This document shows positions 26,168-34,370 of a stretch of 64,000 nucleotides of DNA, piece by piece. Each line of letters begins with the position of its first letter. Position 1 is the first letter of the stretch. Made by a program: the position numbers and the translations under genes. The notes beneath the pieces are model-generated. The model was not told the DNA's origin, ran no database searches, and was given only the letters and a program-made list of their open reading frames with translations. Origin of the DNA: an uncultured Sphingorhabdus sp. (GTDB taxonomy: Bacteria > Pseudomonadota > Alphaproteobacteria > Sphingomonadales > Sphingomonadaceae); contig CALMYW010000518.1 in the NCBI GenBank assembly GCA_937873665.1, positions 107,163 through 171,162 of the forward strand, read 5' to 3'.

Positions 26168-26199
26168 CATGCCGGGCTTGAACAGTCAAGCCCGGCATG
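26168..26199 (-). terminator. Terminator after the porin gene
   Basis: A perfect 14-bp inverted repeat (CATGCCGGGCTTGA / TCAAGCCCGGCATG) with a four-base loop. It lies 38 bp past the porin stop codon and before the second glutamine-synthetase gene, both read on the minus strand. The tail on this strand is TCCTTATG, only moderately T-rich, so a partial or processing role is possible. Confidence 0.75.
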
Positions 26200-26236
26200 C
26201 ATTTTCGATGGTACTGGCCTTTCGGCTAGCAAAAAA

Positions 26237-26947
26237 TCAGAAGCCGTAGCTGATCGAGAAGACCGCACCAGCCTTGCCAAGGCCACCAACGAAACGGTTG
26301 GTATCAACATAGGATGCACCGAGAGTAAAGCCCTGTACTTCAGCAGTCACGCCCAGCGACCAGTCGATCTTGTCATCGCCGAACGCGCCATCTTCATAGC
26401 CAACCGAACCGGTGAATGTCAGCGGAGTGTCTGGAATGCCGATCGAAGCGTTGGTGCCGATATAGACATTGTCGGTGTTGCCCGTGCCGTCCTGACTCGG
26501 TGCATAAGCGAGCGTGGCGCCAACCGTTGCCGGACCAACCGTTGTACCAACTTTGCCGATGAGTTCAGCATAGTTGAACGACGAAACACCGGGGTAGATG
26601 TAATAGGTCACGCCAAGATCGTAGGTCACGGCATCACCACCGGCAAAACCTGCGTAGAGGTCAAGTTCCAGATCATCGCCAGCATTGTCGGCGATGTTCG
26701 AACCCCAGGCACCAACATAAAAGCCCGATTCATGGCTGATGGTGATAGTCGGCTGAACCGCAAAATCCTTGTCCGACAGCGAAACGCCGCGGAAGCGATA
26801 ATCGGAAACAACCGCGATGCCACCCGAAACGGTGATCGGACCTTCGGCTTCTTCAGCGGCTTCTTCCTGCGCGAATGCAGGGGCTGCGGCCGAGATGCTG
26901 CCCAATGCAACGCAAGCCGCGGCCAGCTTGAAAACAGATTTACGCAT
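26237..26947 (-). CDS. TorF family putative outer-membrane porin
   Basis: A 236-residue secreted beta-barrel. The signal peptide ends near PAFA-Q (about residue 24), followed by an acidic linker and then alternating beta-strands with aromatic girdles. The conserved start of the mature part, ITVSGGIAVVSDYRFRGVSLSD, and the final strand ending in ISYGF with C-terminal Phe are typical of this family (TIGR02001-like), and the Phe is the outer-membrane assembly signal. A good AAAGG site precedes the ATG at 26945-26947. Its position at the head of the amine cluster suggests it admits polyamines or related solutes, which is inferred. Confidence 0.87.
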   Translation of the reverse strand: MRKSVFKLAAACVALGSISAAAPAFAQEEAAEEAEGPITVSGGIAVVSDYRFRGVSLSDKDFAVQPTITISHESGFYVGAWGSNIADNAGDDLELDLYAGFAGGDAVTYDLGVTYYIYPGVSSFNYAELIGKVGTTVGPATVGATLAYAPSQDGTGNTDNVYIGTNASIGIPDTPLTFTGSVGYEDGAFGDDKIDWSLGVTAEVQGFTLGASYVDTNRFVGGLGKAGAVFSISYGF

Positions 26948-27207
26948 ATTTTGACCTTTCTTCACTTAAAACTCGCTGACAGTCGGCACAAAGGCCCCTG
27001 CCCCCAATATGGCTGTTCGTTCCCGCGAGTTCTGCCAGCTTCCACTTGTTATATGGTTAACGATGCTGTCAGTGTGCAGGTGCACAAAAACAGCAAAGCA
27101 TCGCCGCTTCAAGCAATTTTATGTCTGCAACATTGTCCTTTTTATAAGTTGTGGCATATCGGTCACAGTTAATCGGCACCAAACAGTGTCAAACAAGGAC
27201 CGAACCG

Positions 27208-28518
27208 ATGCGTGAAAACGACCCTTTGGCGGCATTCTGGATGCCTTTCACCGCCAACCGCGCCTACAAAGCGCACCCGCGCCAACTCGTCGCAGCCAAG
27301 GACATGCATTATTGGGACGCCGCCGGAAACCGCATCCTCGACGGCACCTCTGGCCTCTGGTGCAACAACGCAGGCCATTGCCGCGCGCCGATTGTGGAGG
27401 CGATTGCGAAAACTGCGGCGACCATGGATTTCGGCCCGACCTTTCAGTTGGGCCATCCGCTTGCCTTCGAACTTGCATCTCGTGTCGCCGCACTGATGCC
27501 CGACGGGCTCGACCGTATCTTCTTCACCAATTCGGGCAGCGAGTCAGTCGACACCGCCTTGAAAATCGCACTCGCGGTGCAGCGATCGCGGGGACAAGGC
27601 ACCCGCACTAGGCTGATTGGGCGCGAACGCGGCTATCATGGCACCGGCTTTGGTGGAATATCCGTGGGCGGCATCGTCAATAACCGTCGCTGGTGGCAGG
27701 GGCTACCCGGCGTCGATCATCTGCCGCACACGCATGATCTGGCGCGTAACGCCTTTACAAAGGGATTTCCGGCGCATGGCGCGGAACTGGCGGACGACCT
27801 CGAACGATTGGTCGCGTTGCATGGTGCGGAAACCATCGCGGCTGTCATCGTAGAGCCGATGGCAGGCTCCACCGGTGTGCTGGTCCCGCCCGTCGGGTAT
27901 CTGCAACGGTTGCGCGACATATGCACCAAGCACGGCATCATCCTGATCTTCGACGAAGTGATTACCGCTTATGGACGCGTCGGCGGCGCAACCGCTGCCG
28001 GAACATGGGGCGTCACGCCCGACATCATCACCATGGCCAAGGGCCTGACCAACGCTGCTGTGCCGATGGGTGCGGTCGCGGTCAGCCGGACGATCCATGA
28101 CCATGTGGTAAACAATGCGGCGGACGGCATCGAGCTTTTCCACGGCTACACCTATTCGGGCCACCCCGTAGCCTGCGCGGCGGGGCTGGCGACGCTAGAT
28201 CTTTACCGCGACGAAGGGCTGTTCAACAAAGCCGATGAACTGGCCACCTATTGGGCCGACGCCGCGCACAGCCTTCGCGGCAAGGCCCATATCATCGACA
28301 TCCGCACCATCGGACTGGTCGCCGGTATCGAACTCGAACCCCGCCCGGGCGCACCCACGAAGCGCGCCACCGAACTCTTCCATGCCTGTTTCGACAATGG
28401 CCTATTGGTGCGTGCAACGGGCGATATTATCGCCCTCAGCCCGCCGCTGATCTTGGAGAAGGCGCATATAGATGAGATGTTCGGGAAGATCGGGGAACTG
28501 CTCGAGACGATCGGTTAG
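27208..28518 (+). CDS. Class III aminotransferase, beta-alanine/omega-amino acid:pyruvate type
   Basis: A 436-residue PLP enzyme. The N-terminus (FWMPFTANRAYKAHPRQLVA) is the signature of omega-amino acid:pyruvate aminotransferases. PLP lysine is K278 in DIITMAKGLTNAAVPMG, ring Asp is D249 in IFDEVITAYGRVGG, and the carboxylate-contact loop FHGYTYSGHPVACAAG is present. It would transaminate beta-alanine, GABA or a similar omega-amine to pyruvate, feeding succinate or malonate semialdehyde. It is divergent from the porin gene across a 260-bp region that should hold both promoters. An AAGGA site precedes the ATG. Confidence 0.87.
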   Translation: MRENDPLAAFWMPFTANRAYKAHPRQLVAAKDMHYWDAAGNRILDGTSGLWCNNAGHCRAPIVEAIAKTAATMDFGPTFQLGHPLAFELASRVAALMPDGLDRIFFTNSGSESVDTALKIALAVQRSRGQGTRTRLIGRERGYHGTGFGGISVGGIVNNRRWWQGLPGVDHLPHTHDLARNAFTKGFPAHGAELADDLERLVALHGAETIAAVIVEPMAGSTGVLVPPVGYLQRLRDICTKHGIILIFDEVITAYGRVGGATAAGTWGVTPDIITMAKGLTNAAVPMGAVAVSRTIHDHVVNNAADGIELFHGYTYSGHPVACAAGLATLDLYRDEGLFNKADELATYWADAAHSLRGKAHIIDIRTIGLVAGIELEPRPGAPTKRATELFHACFDNGLLVRATGDIIALSPPLILEKAHIDEMFGKIGELLETIG

Positions 28519-29414
28519 CGCCGCCCAAACAGTCTCCTGAAGAATCCCGGCCTCTCTTCCTCAGCCTCGACAAGCACCTTCTGGCGCAGGCTGCTGCCTG
28601 AAAATTCCTCGGGGATTTCTTCCATGTTGCGCTTGATGGTCACTGCAAGCTTCGGGATCCGCGCCATTTCAACAATGACCGCCGATTTCGCCATATAGAC
28701 CGAGCTGATCTCGGGCTTCATATTGTGCATGCCGACCAGAACGGGCACATTTTTGCGAAGGCCAAAGCCTTCGACCAATGCCTTGACCGCCTGATGATAG
28801 CGCACGGCGCGCAGCATTGAAGCGAGACGGAACTCGACATAGAGCAAGGGCGCGGTGTCGGCGGCCAGACCGTTCTTCTCATCCAACACGTGCATCTGGT
28901 CGCGGAAATAATATTGGCGCTTGTGGTGCAGCAGCGCGGTGTTCAACTGGCTGAGGCCGTTAATCTCCAGATAGGCCTCCATATCCTCACCCTGCCCCCA
29001 CCAGCTTTCATCCTCTTCAAGGCTGGCTGAGAGAATTTCGTCGCGCGCCATTTCCGAAAAGGCCAGATGCTCGTCGCTGTAAAACATCACTTCGATCATA
29101 GGGTGGTGCGTGATGCTCTTGTCTTCAAACACCAGATCGGGCTCGTTCGAGATCATGATATGCACGGCAGTGATCGGCTCACCTTCATATTGCGCGATGG
29201 AATCGCCCAACTCTTCCCAACCCGCAATGTCGACGGCTTCTTCGCTCAGATCGCGGCACAATTGGCCGAGCGGCGTATCGAGGCTGGCGAGATCTTCCTC
29301 AATTATTGCGGAGGCGGCATCCAGATCGCCCGCATGCACCATCGACTCGATGCGCTGGAAATAGGCATTTTCGACCGTTTCATCGGCCCATGCCTTTTGC
29401 AAATGATGTTCCAT
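28515..29414 (-). CDS. Hypothetical protein, about 300 residues, cytoplasmic
   Basis: A 299-residue acidic protein with no signal peptide or membrane helix. The N-terminal half is helical and rich in Glu/Asp. The middle has strand-like blocks (TAVHIMISNEPDLVF, HPMIEVMFYSD) and an acidic segment EEDESWWGQGEDMEAYLEING. The last 10 residues are basic (PGFFRRLFGRR). I do not recognise a family, although similar proteins are found in sphingomonads. It overlaps the end of the aminotransferase by four bases tail to tail and is 66 bp from the Lrp regulator, which is read in the same direction. Confidence 0.75.
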   Translation of the reverse strand: MEHHLQKAWADETVENAYFQRIESMVHAGDLDAASAIIEEDLASLDTPLGQLCRDLSEEAVDIAGWEELGDSIAQYEGEPITAVHIMISNEPDLVFEDKSITHHPMIEVMFYSDEHLAFSEMARDEILSASLEEDESWWGQGEDMEAYLEINGLSQLNTALLHHKRQYYFRDQMHVLDEKNGLAADTAPLLYVEFRLASMLRAVRYHQAVKALVEGFGLRKNVPVLVGMHNMKPEISSVYMAKSAVIVEMARIPKLAVTIKRNMEEIPEEFSGSSLRQKVLVEAEEERPGFFRRLFGRR

Positions 29415-29480
29415 CGGGCCCCCGCCTCAAGCAAAATCCAAGACGGCAGGGTTAAGGTGGAAAGCTTGTTATATTGTAAA

Positions 29481-29948
29481 TCAGCCTAAAAGCCGAGGCG
29501 GGACTGTGCGGTTGACGACTTCCCGCAAGGCAAAAGCAGTCTCTATGCGTGCCACACGGGGCAGTCGCGCAATCTCCTGCCGGTGCACCCGCTCATAATC
29601 CTCAATCGATGTCGCGCGGACGGTCAGGTGATAGTCGTTGCGGCCACTCATCAAGTGGCAGCGCAGGATGGAAGGGCTTTCGACAACCGCGCTTTCAAAC
29701 GCCTCCATCGCTTCCTCGCTCTGGCTATCGAGCGTGATCGTTACCATCACCGTAGCGCCCATCCCCAATTTGCGCAGATTCACATCGGCGCGATAGCCGC
29801 GCAATATGCCCGCATCTTCCAATGCCTTTTGCCGTCTGGACGCCGCACTCGGCGAAAGGCCTGCGGCCTCACCAAGCTCCTGCTGCGTAGCTCGACCGTT
29901 AGCCACAAGCGCGCTGAGGATTTTGCGATCCAACTTGTCTATATGCAT
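29481..29948 (-). CDS. Lrp/AsnC family transcriptional regulator
   Basis: A 155-residue regulator. The N-terminal winged helix-turn-helix (about 1-55: LDRKILSALVANGRATQQEL..AAGLSPSAASRRQKAL) is followed by the RAM effector-binding domain (about 65-145), with the conserved GRNDYHLTVRATSIEDY. It is divergent from alanine dehydrogenase across 132 bp. In related bacteria an AldR-type Lrp protein activates ald in response to alanine, so autoregulation and ald control are likely. The ATG at 29946-29948 lies in a palindromic ATATGCATAT. Confidence 0.92.
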   Translation of the reverse strand: MHIDKLDRKILSALVANGRATQQELGEAAGLSPSAASRRQKALEDAGILRGYRADVNLRKLGMGATVMVTITLDSQSEEAMEAFESAVVESPSILRCHLMSGRNDYHLTVRATSIEDYERVHRQEIARLPRVARIETAFALREVVNRTVPPRLLG

Positions 29949-30080
29949 ATTTTAAGCGCCTTTTACTCAAAAAAGATGATTTTATGCATCATTCAGGCAT
30001 ATCAGTCCAGAAATTGCGCATTATATCCGCGCCCGACATGTTAAAAGCGGCGCAACACCGCTTTTATGCAGGAGAGATTT
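29949..30080. promoter_or_regulatory. Divergent lrp-ald control region
   Basis: This 132-bp AT-rich region separates the start codons of the Lrp-type regulator and ald. It contains imperfect dyads such as GATGA-TTTTATGCA-TCATT (about 29974-29992) and AT-rich blocks of the kind bound by Lrp/AldR proteins. Assigning it as the regulator's operator is inference from gene arrangement and dyads. No promoter boxes are clear enough to mark. Confidence 0.5.
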
Positions 30081-31208
30081 ATGCGCGTTGGCGTCCCCAC
30101 CGAAATCAAGGTCCATGAATATCGCGTCGGCCTGACCCCGTCTGCCGTCCGCGAATATGTTGCGCGCGGGCACCAGGTGATGGTGCAATCGGGCGCTGGT
30201 GCGGGCATCATGGCGACCGACGAGGCGTACAAAAAAGCCGGTGCCAAAATCGTGAAAACCGCCGAAGAAATCTTTGCCAAGGCCGATATGGTGGTCAAGG
30301 TGAAGGAGCCGCAGCCGAGCGAATGGGTGCAGCTACGCGAAGGCCAGATCCTTTTCACCTATCTCCATCTCGCGCCGGATCCCAAGCAGGCCAAAGGTCT
30401 GGTCAAATCGAAATGCACGGCCATCGCCTATGAAACCGTGACCGACGCACGCGGCACCCTGCCGCTCCTTGCACCGATGAGCGAAGTCGCTGGGCGCCTT
30501 GCGATCGAGGCTGCAGGCGAAGCAATGCGTCGTTCGGAAGGTGGCGCTGGCATTCTCCTCGGCGGCGTTCCGGGCGTTCCGGCTGGCCGCGTTTGCGTGA
30601 TCGGCGGCGGTGTTGTCGGCACCCATGCCGCGCGCATGGCGGTCGGGCTAGGTGCTGATGTCACCGTCGTCGATCGTTCGATCCCGCGCCTGCGTGAAAT
30701 TGACGAACTGTTCCACGGTCGTGTGCGCACCCGCTATTCGACCCTGGACACTATCGACCATGAAATCAGCATTGCCGATGCCGTTATCGGCGCGGTCCTG
30801 ATACCGGGCGCCGCTGCACCCAAGCTGGTCACGCGCAAAATGCTCAAGCACATGAAACCGGGCTCGGTTCTGGTCGACGTAGCGATCGATCAGGGCGGTT
30901 GTTTTGAAACCTCAAAGCCCACAACACATGCCGAGCCCACCTATGTCGTCGACGGCATCATCCATTATTGCGTCGCCAATATGCCGGGCGCGGTTCCGCA
31001 GACCAGCGCCGCTGCGCTCAACAACGCCACCCTACCTTATGGCTTGGCGCTAGCGGATAAGGGGCTGGAGGCTTTGCACGCGCATAGCGAAATCGGTCGC
31101 GGGCTTCTCGCCGGCCTCAATGTCCACAAGGGCAAAGTGACCAGCAAGGCGGTGGCCGAAAGCCTGAACCTGAAGTTTGTCGACCCCGAGGTTGCACTGG
31201 CTGAATGA
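30081..31208 (+). CDS. ald: Alanine dehydrogenase
   Basis: A 375-residue NAD-dependent L-alanine dehydrogenase. The N-terminal substrate domain (MRVGVPTEIKVHEYRVGLTP, K-E-P-Q, TYLHLA) and the Rossmann motif VIGGGVVGTHAARMA are present, as is the DVAIDQGGCFETSKPTTH segment near the active site. It deaminates alanine to pyruvate and ammonia reversibly. The ATG at 30081 has a GGAGAG ribosome-binding site. It is controlled most likely by the divergent Lrp-type gene. Alanine is also the product of the pyruvate-linked aminotransferases nearby, so the enzyme could regenerate their pyruvate acceptor. Confidence 0.95.
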   Translation: MRVGVPTEIKVHEYRVGLTPSAVREYVARGHQVMVQSGAGAGIMATDEAYKKAGAKIVKTAEEIFAKADMVVKVKEPQPSEWVQLREGQILFTYLHLAPDPKQAKGLVKSKCTAIAYETVTDARGTLPLLAPMSEVAGRLAIEAAGEAMRRSEGGAGILLGGVPGVPAGRVCVIGGGVVGTHAARMAVGLGADVTVVDRSIPRLREIDELFHGRVRTRYSTLDTIDHEISIADAVIGAVLIPGAAAPKLVTRKMLKHMKPGSVLVDVAIDQGGCFETSKPTTHAEPTYVVDGIIHYCVANMPGAVPQTSAAALNNATLPYGLALADKGLEALHAHSEIGRGLLAGLNVHKGKVTSKAVAESLNLKFVDPEVALAE

Positions 31209-31250
31209 TTGCGCCATCCTCCCTCTTGAGGACATAAGAGGGAGGGGAAC

Positions 31251-32573
31251 ATGCCCAAAAAGGCGATTATTGCAGCGACGGCACTTGCAGTTGCAGCGTC
31301 AGGTGCGCAGGCACAGAGCGAGCACAAACAGCTGGATGCAGCCGAAAGCGATCCGGCCAAGCTGGGCTGGATGCAGGGCACACCTCCGCCTGCGGACAAG
31401 CAGATCAAGTTTGATGACGGCAGCTATTTCCGCTTCCCGCAGCTGCGATGGAGCTTTTCGAACTGGCGGCAGTTCTTCCCGACCCTGCCGCTGCATCGCG
31501 GTGACACCTCGGCTCATGCTTTTCCGCGCAAAGAGCGCGATGATATTGACGCGCTGGCCTTTACGCCGCTGGGCAGCGACAAGCCGATGAGCTGGAAAGA
31601 CGCTCTGGATGCAAACTATACCGACGCCGTCATCGTGCTGCACAAAGGCAAGATTGTTTACGAGCGCTATATGGGCGTGACCACACCCGCGTCGCAGCAC
31701 ATCGCTTTTTCTGTCACCAAATCCTATATCGGCACACTGGCCGCCAGCCTCGCTGCAGAGGGCAAGCTCGATCCCGATAAGCTGGTTACCGATTATGTCC
31801 CCGAACTGGCGGGCAGTGGCTTCGCGGGGGCAACCGTCCGCCATGTCATGGATATGACGACCGGCATCGCTTTCGACGAGACCTACACCAATGCTGACGC
31901 AGACATCATCCGCCATGCCCGTGCCGGTCGTGCCGCGCCGAGACGCGCTGACTATGATGGGCCCGACGGCTTCCTCGCCTTTCTGCCCACCATTGGCAAA
32001 CAAGGCGAACATGGGGAACGCTTCACCTATCGCACCGCCAATAGCGACGCGCTCGGCTGGATCATTACCCGCGCAACCGGCATTCCGGTCCGCGAGCAGT
32101 TGGAACAGCGTTTCTGGTCAAAGCTGGGCATGGAGCAGGATGCCGCACTTGTCGTCGACGCGCAGGGAACGCCCTTTGCAGGCGGCGGGCTGATGCTTTC
32201 GCTGCGCGACATGGCGCGCTTTGGCGAAATGATGCGGCTGGGCGGAAAATGGAATGGCCAGCAGGTCGTCCCCGCAACAGCCATTGCCGACATCACCAAG
32301 GGAGGCGGCAAGGCGGAGTTCGCTAAAAACGGCGCATACCCGACCCTGCCCGGCTGGTCTTACCGTAACCAATGGTGGGTCCGCCATAACGACCACGGCG
32401 CCTATATGGCGCGCGGGATCCACGGCCAGGCGATCTATATCGACCCCAAGGCCGAAATGGTCATCGCCCGTTTCGCCTCGCATCCGGTCGCAGGCAATGT
32501 CGCGATCGATCCGACCTCCATCCCGGCCTATGAGGCCTTGGGACGATTGCTGGCTGACGAGAAACGCAACTAG
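31251..32573 (+). CDS. Serine hydrolase of the class C beta-lactamase family
   Basis: A 440-residue exported protein. The signal peptide ends near GAQA-Q (residue 21). The active-site motif is S154-V-T-K157 in IAFSVTKSYIG, with a second-motif candidate YRTANSDALGW. The C-terminal GIHGQAIYIDPKAEMVIARFASHP fits the family third motif region (H-x-G-like). Members include 6-aminohexanoate-dimer hydrolases and esterases; true beta-lactamase activity cannot be assumed. It is 42 bp after ald. A paralogue lies at 40857-42065. Confidence 0.85.
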   Translation: MPKKAIIAATALAVAASGAQAQSEHKQLDAAESDPAKLGWMQGTPPPADKQIKFDDGSYFRFPQLRWSFSNWRQFFPTLPLHRGDTSAHAFPRKERDDIDALAFTPLGSDKPMSWKDALDANYTDAVIVLHKGKIVYERYMGVTTPASQHIAFSVTKSYIGTLAASLAAEGKLDPDKLVTDYVPELAGSGFAGATVRHVMDMTTGIAFDETYTNADADIIRHARAGRAAPRRADYDGPDGFLAFLPTIGKQGEHGERFTYRTANSDALGWIITRATGIPVREQLEQRFWSKLGMEQDAALVVDAQGTPFAGGGLMLSLRDMARFGEMMRLGGKWNGQQVVPATAIADITKGGGKAEFAKNGAYPTLPGWSYRNQWWVRHNDHGAYMARGIHGQAIYIDPKAEMVIARFASHPVAGNVAIDPTSIPAYEALGRLLADEKRN

Positions 32574-33190
32574 CGGATAACGCCAATCGCATCAGGCGTC
32601 GGCATATTGTCGTCGGGGGACGGGATAGGCCCTCCCCCCATCCAGACCGCCAGATTGGGCGACGTCTTTTCAACGACCGACGGGAATTTGATCAGCAGCC
32701 ATGCGGCATCCGCCATCACGCGCGGACCCGGATAGATCGCCTTGAATTCGGCCATCGTCATTCGACCGGTCTTGAAGCTCCAGCCGCTGCCCGTCCCCGG
32801 AACAGACGCCCGGGTGCGGCTATCGTAAACGGTCGAGACCATTTTCTGCATATCCTGCACCATCCACATCGACCCATCAAAAAAGGCACCGGAGCCGGGC
32901 GCTTCGCTTTCAAACACGATCAGATCCCATTTGCCAAGTTCGCCTGCGGGGAGCTTCATAGCCTTTTCGAGTTGCACTGCGCCCACTTTGCCAGCTTTGA
33001 AATCGCGGACATAAACCGAATTGTAGAATCCAACCGCTGTAGCGATCCCATCAGGCTGCCCATGCACCGCAGCGCTTGTCACGACTGCATCATCAGCTTG
33101 TTTCGAAGCCCATTGGACATTTTGCGCCGCTGCATTTTGCGAACCCAGCGCCAACCCCGACGCAAAGGCCAATATCCCAATCAATCGCAT
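32570..33190 (-). CDS. Secreted hypothetical protein
   Basis: A 206-residue protein with a signal peptide (cleavage near AAA-Q, about residue 22). The mature part is beta-rich (KQADDAVVTSAAVHGQPDGIATAVGFYNSVYVRDF) followed by segments with aromatic and Gly residues and a helix ending FPSVVEK. I do not recognise a family. The open frame starts at 33229, but the ATG at 33188-33190 follows a GGAGGAT site, so I use that. It is tail to tail with the serine hydrolase, overlapping by four bases. Confidence 0.75.
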   Translation of the reverse strand: MRLIGILAFASGLALGSQNAAAQNVQWASKQADDAVVTSAAVHGQPDGIATAVGFYNSVYVRDFKAGKVGAVQLEKAMKLPAGELGKWDLIVFESEAPGSGAFFDGSMWMVQDMQKMVSTVYDSRTRASVPGTGSGWSFKTGRMTMAEFKAIYPGPRVMADAAWLLIKFPSVVEKTSPNLAVWMGGGPIPSPDDNMPTPDAIGVIR

Positions 33191-33517
33191 ACATCCTCCG
33201 GTCATTTTTGCGGGTTCAGAAATAGCCAATCGGGAAGACCCATTCGCTACCCGTTTGGGTAGTCAGAAATAGAAACCTAAAGCGGTGTGCTGATGCAGCA
33301 TGATGCAGCGCAGTTGTCGAATAATATTACTTTGGTAATATCCACGACAACGCAACGGAAGTTGGGCTTTTGCAGAATTCCTGACTGCTCTGTTAAGTGA
33401 TTATCGTTGTGCGTTGGTCATTTGCCAATTGACTTGAATTGCACACCTTATCGCTTCATGAAGTTATTGATAGGCGACGTTGCCTGTTTTCATATCTGTT
33501 CGCTGAGGCAAAATCGA
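33191..33517. promoter_or_regulatory. 327-bp divergent regulatory region
   Basis: No gene is evident between the secreted protein and the DnaJ-domain gene. A perfect palindrome (ATATTAC-TTTG-GTAATAT, 33324-33341) and a direct repeat (TGATGCAGCA / TGATGCAGCG, 33291-33310) stand out. The palindrome is operator-like for a dimeric regulator. No specific regulator can be named. Confidence 0.5.
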
Positions 33518-34105
33518 ATGAATGAAGAGCAACCCTTCGTCGACTATTACCGGATTTTGCAGGTTAGCCCGAACTGCGACTCCAAGATATTGGAGGCTGC
33601 CTATCGCCATCTGGCGAAAATCTATCATCCCGATCATCCGGAAACGGCAGATGTAGCGCGGTTCAAGGAAGTCGTTGAAGCCTACAGGATGCTTCGCAAC
33701 CCCAAAAATCGGCAGATGTATGACATATTGCACAAGGAAAATGTCGTAGCCGATGAAGCGGAAGCGACCGAAGGCGAAGGACAGCCCATTGACGGCAGCG
33801 CGGCGCTGACGGATGCGGAAGCACATGAGAAAATTCTGATGTCGCTTTACCGCAAGCGGCGGGAAAATGGCCAAAATCCCGGCGTTCTTGAATATTATAT
33901 CAAAGAATTTTTGAACTGCCCTGACGATATTTTTGAATTCCATATCTGGTATCTGAAATCAAAGGGCTTCATCGAACGCACCGAACAGGGAACCCTGGCA
34001 ATCACGGTTGAAGGCGTCGATCATGTGATTGCAATGTCGCGGACCAACATGGTCCAACAATTGCTGATCGCCAACCAAACCGCCAACGGCAACGACGCCG
34101 ATTAA
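33518..34105 (+). CDS. DnaJ-domain protein
   Basis: A 195-residue protein with an N-terminal J domain (about 8-70). The HPD tripeptide is in IYHPDHPETADVARFKEVVEAYRMLRNPKNRQMYD. An acidic linker (EAEATEGEGQ) leads to a C-terminal helical domain (about 100-190) with a winged-helix-like EFHIWYLKSKGFIERTEQGTLAITVEGVDHVI. The J domain would stimulate a DnaK-type ATPase; the C-terminal domain may deliver a substrate or bind nucleic acid. It lacks Gly/Phe and zinc regions, so it is a class C J protein. The ATG at 33518 has a GAGG site. Confidence 0.85.
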   Translation: MNEEQPFVDYYRILQVSPNCDSKILEAAYRHLAKIYHPDHPETADVARFKEVVEAYRMLRNPKNRQMYDILHKENVVADEAEATEGEGQPIDGSAALTDAEAHEKILMSLYRKRRENGQNPGVLEYYIKEFLNCPDDIFEFHIWYLKSKGFIERTEQGTLAITVEGVDHVIAMSRTNMVQQLLIANQTANGNDAD

Positions 34106-34176
34106 AACCAAAACGCATCAAATACTAAGCCTTGCGGCCTCGCATGGGGATAATCGCTGCAGCTGAACAAGATAAG

Positions 34177-34262
34177 TGGTGGACAGGGCTGGATTCGAAC
34201 CAGCGTACGGAAAACCGGGCAGATTTACAGTCTGCTGCCTTTAACCACTCGGCCACCTGTCC
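34177..34262 (-). tRNA. tRNA-Tyr: tRNA-Tyr (GTA)
   Basis: An 86-nt class II tRNA including the encoded CCA. Acceptor stem GGACAGG/CCTGTCC is perfect, the discriminator is A, and the anticodon arm GCAGA-CTGTAAA-TCTGC gives anticodon GTA. The variable arm is long, as expected for bacterial tRNA-Tyr, and the T-arm is GCTGGTTCGAATCCAGC. Confidence 0.97.
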
Positions 34263-34370
34263 ACTTTTCCACGGGGCGTTGCGCGAGGCAAAGGGCCGGT
34301 CCCGAAGAAGAAGCGGCCTATTGGCGAAACGCCGCTTGCCTGTCAATGGCCGAGATGGAATAGCGGCAAA

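Noticed and set aside
31251..32573. Beta-lactamase resistance gene
   Set aside because: The family also contains esterases and NylB-type hydrolases; there is no specific evidence for antibiotic hydrolysis.
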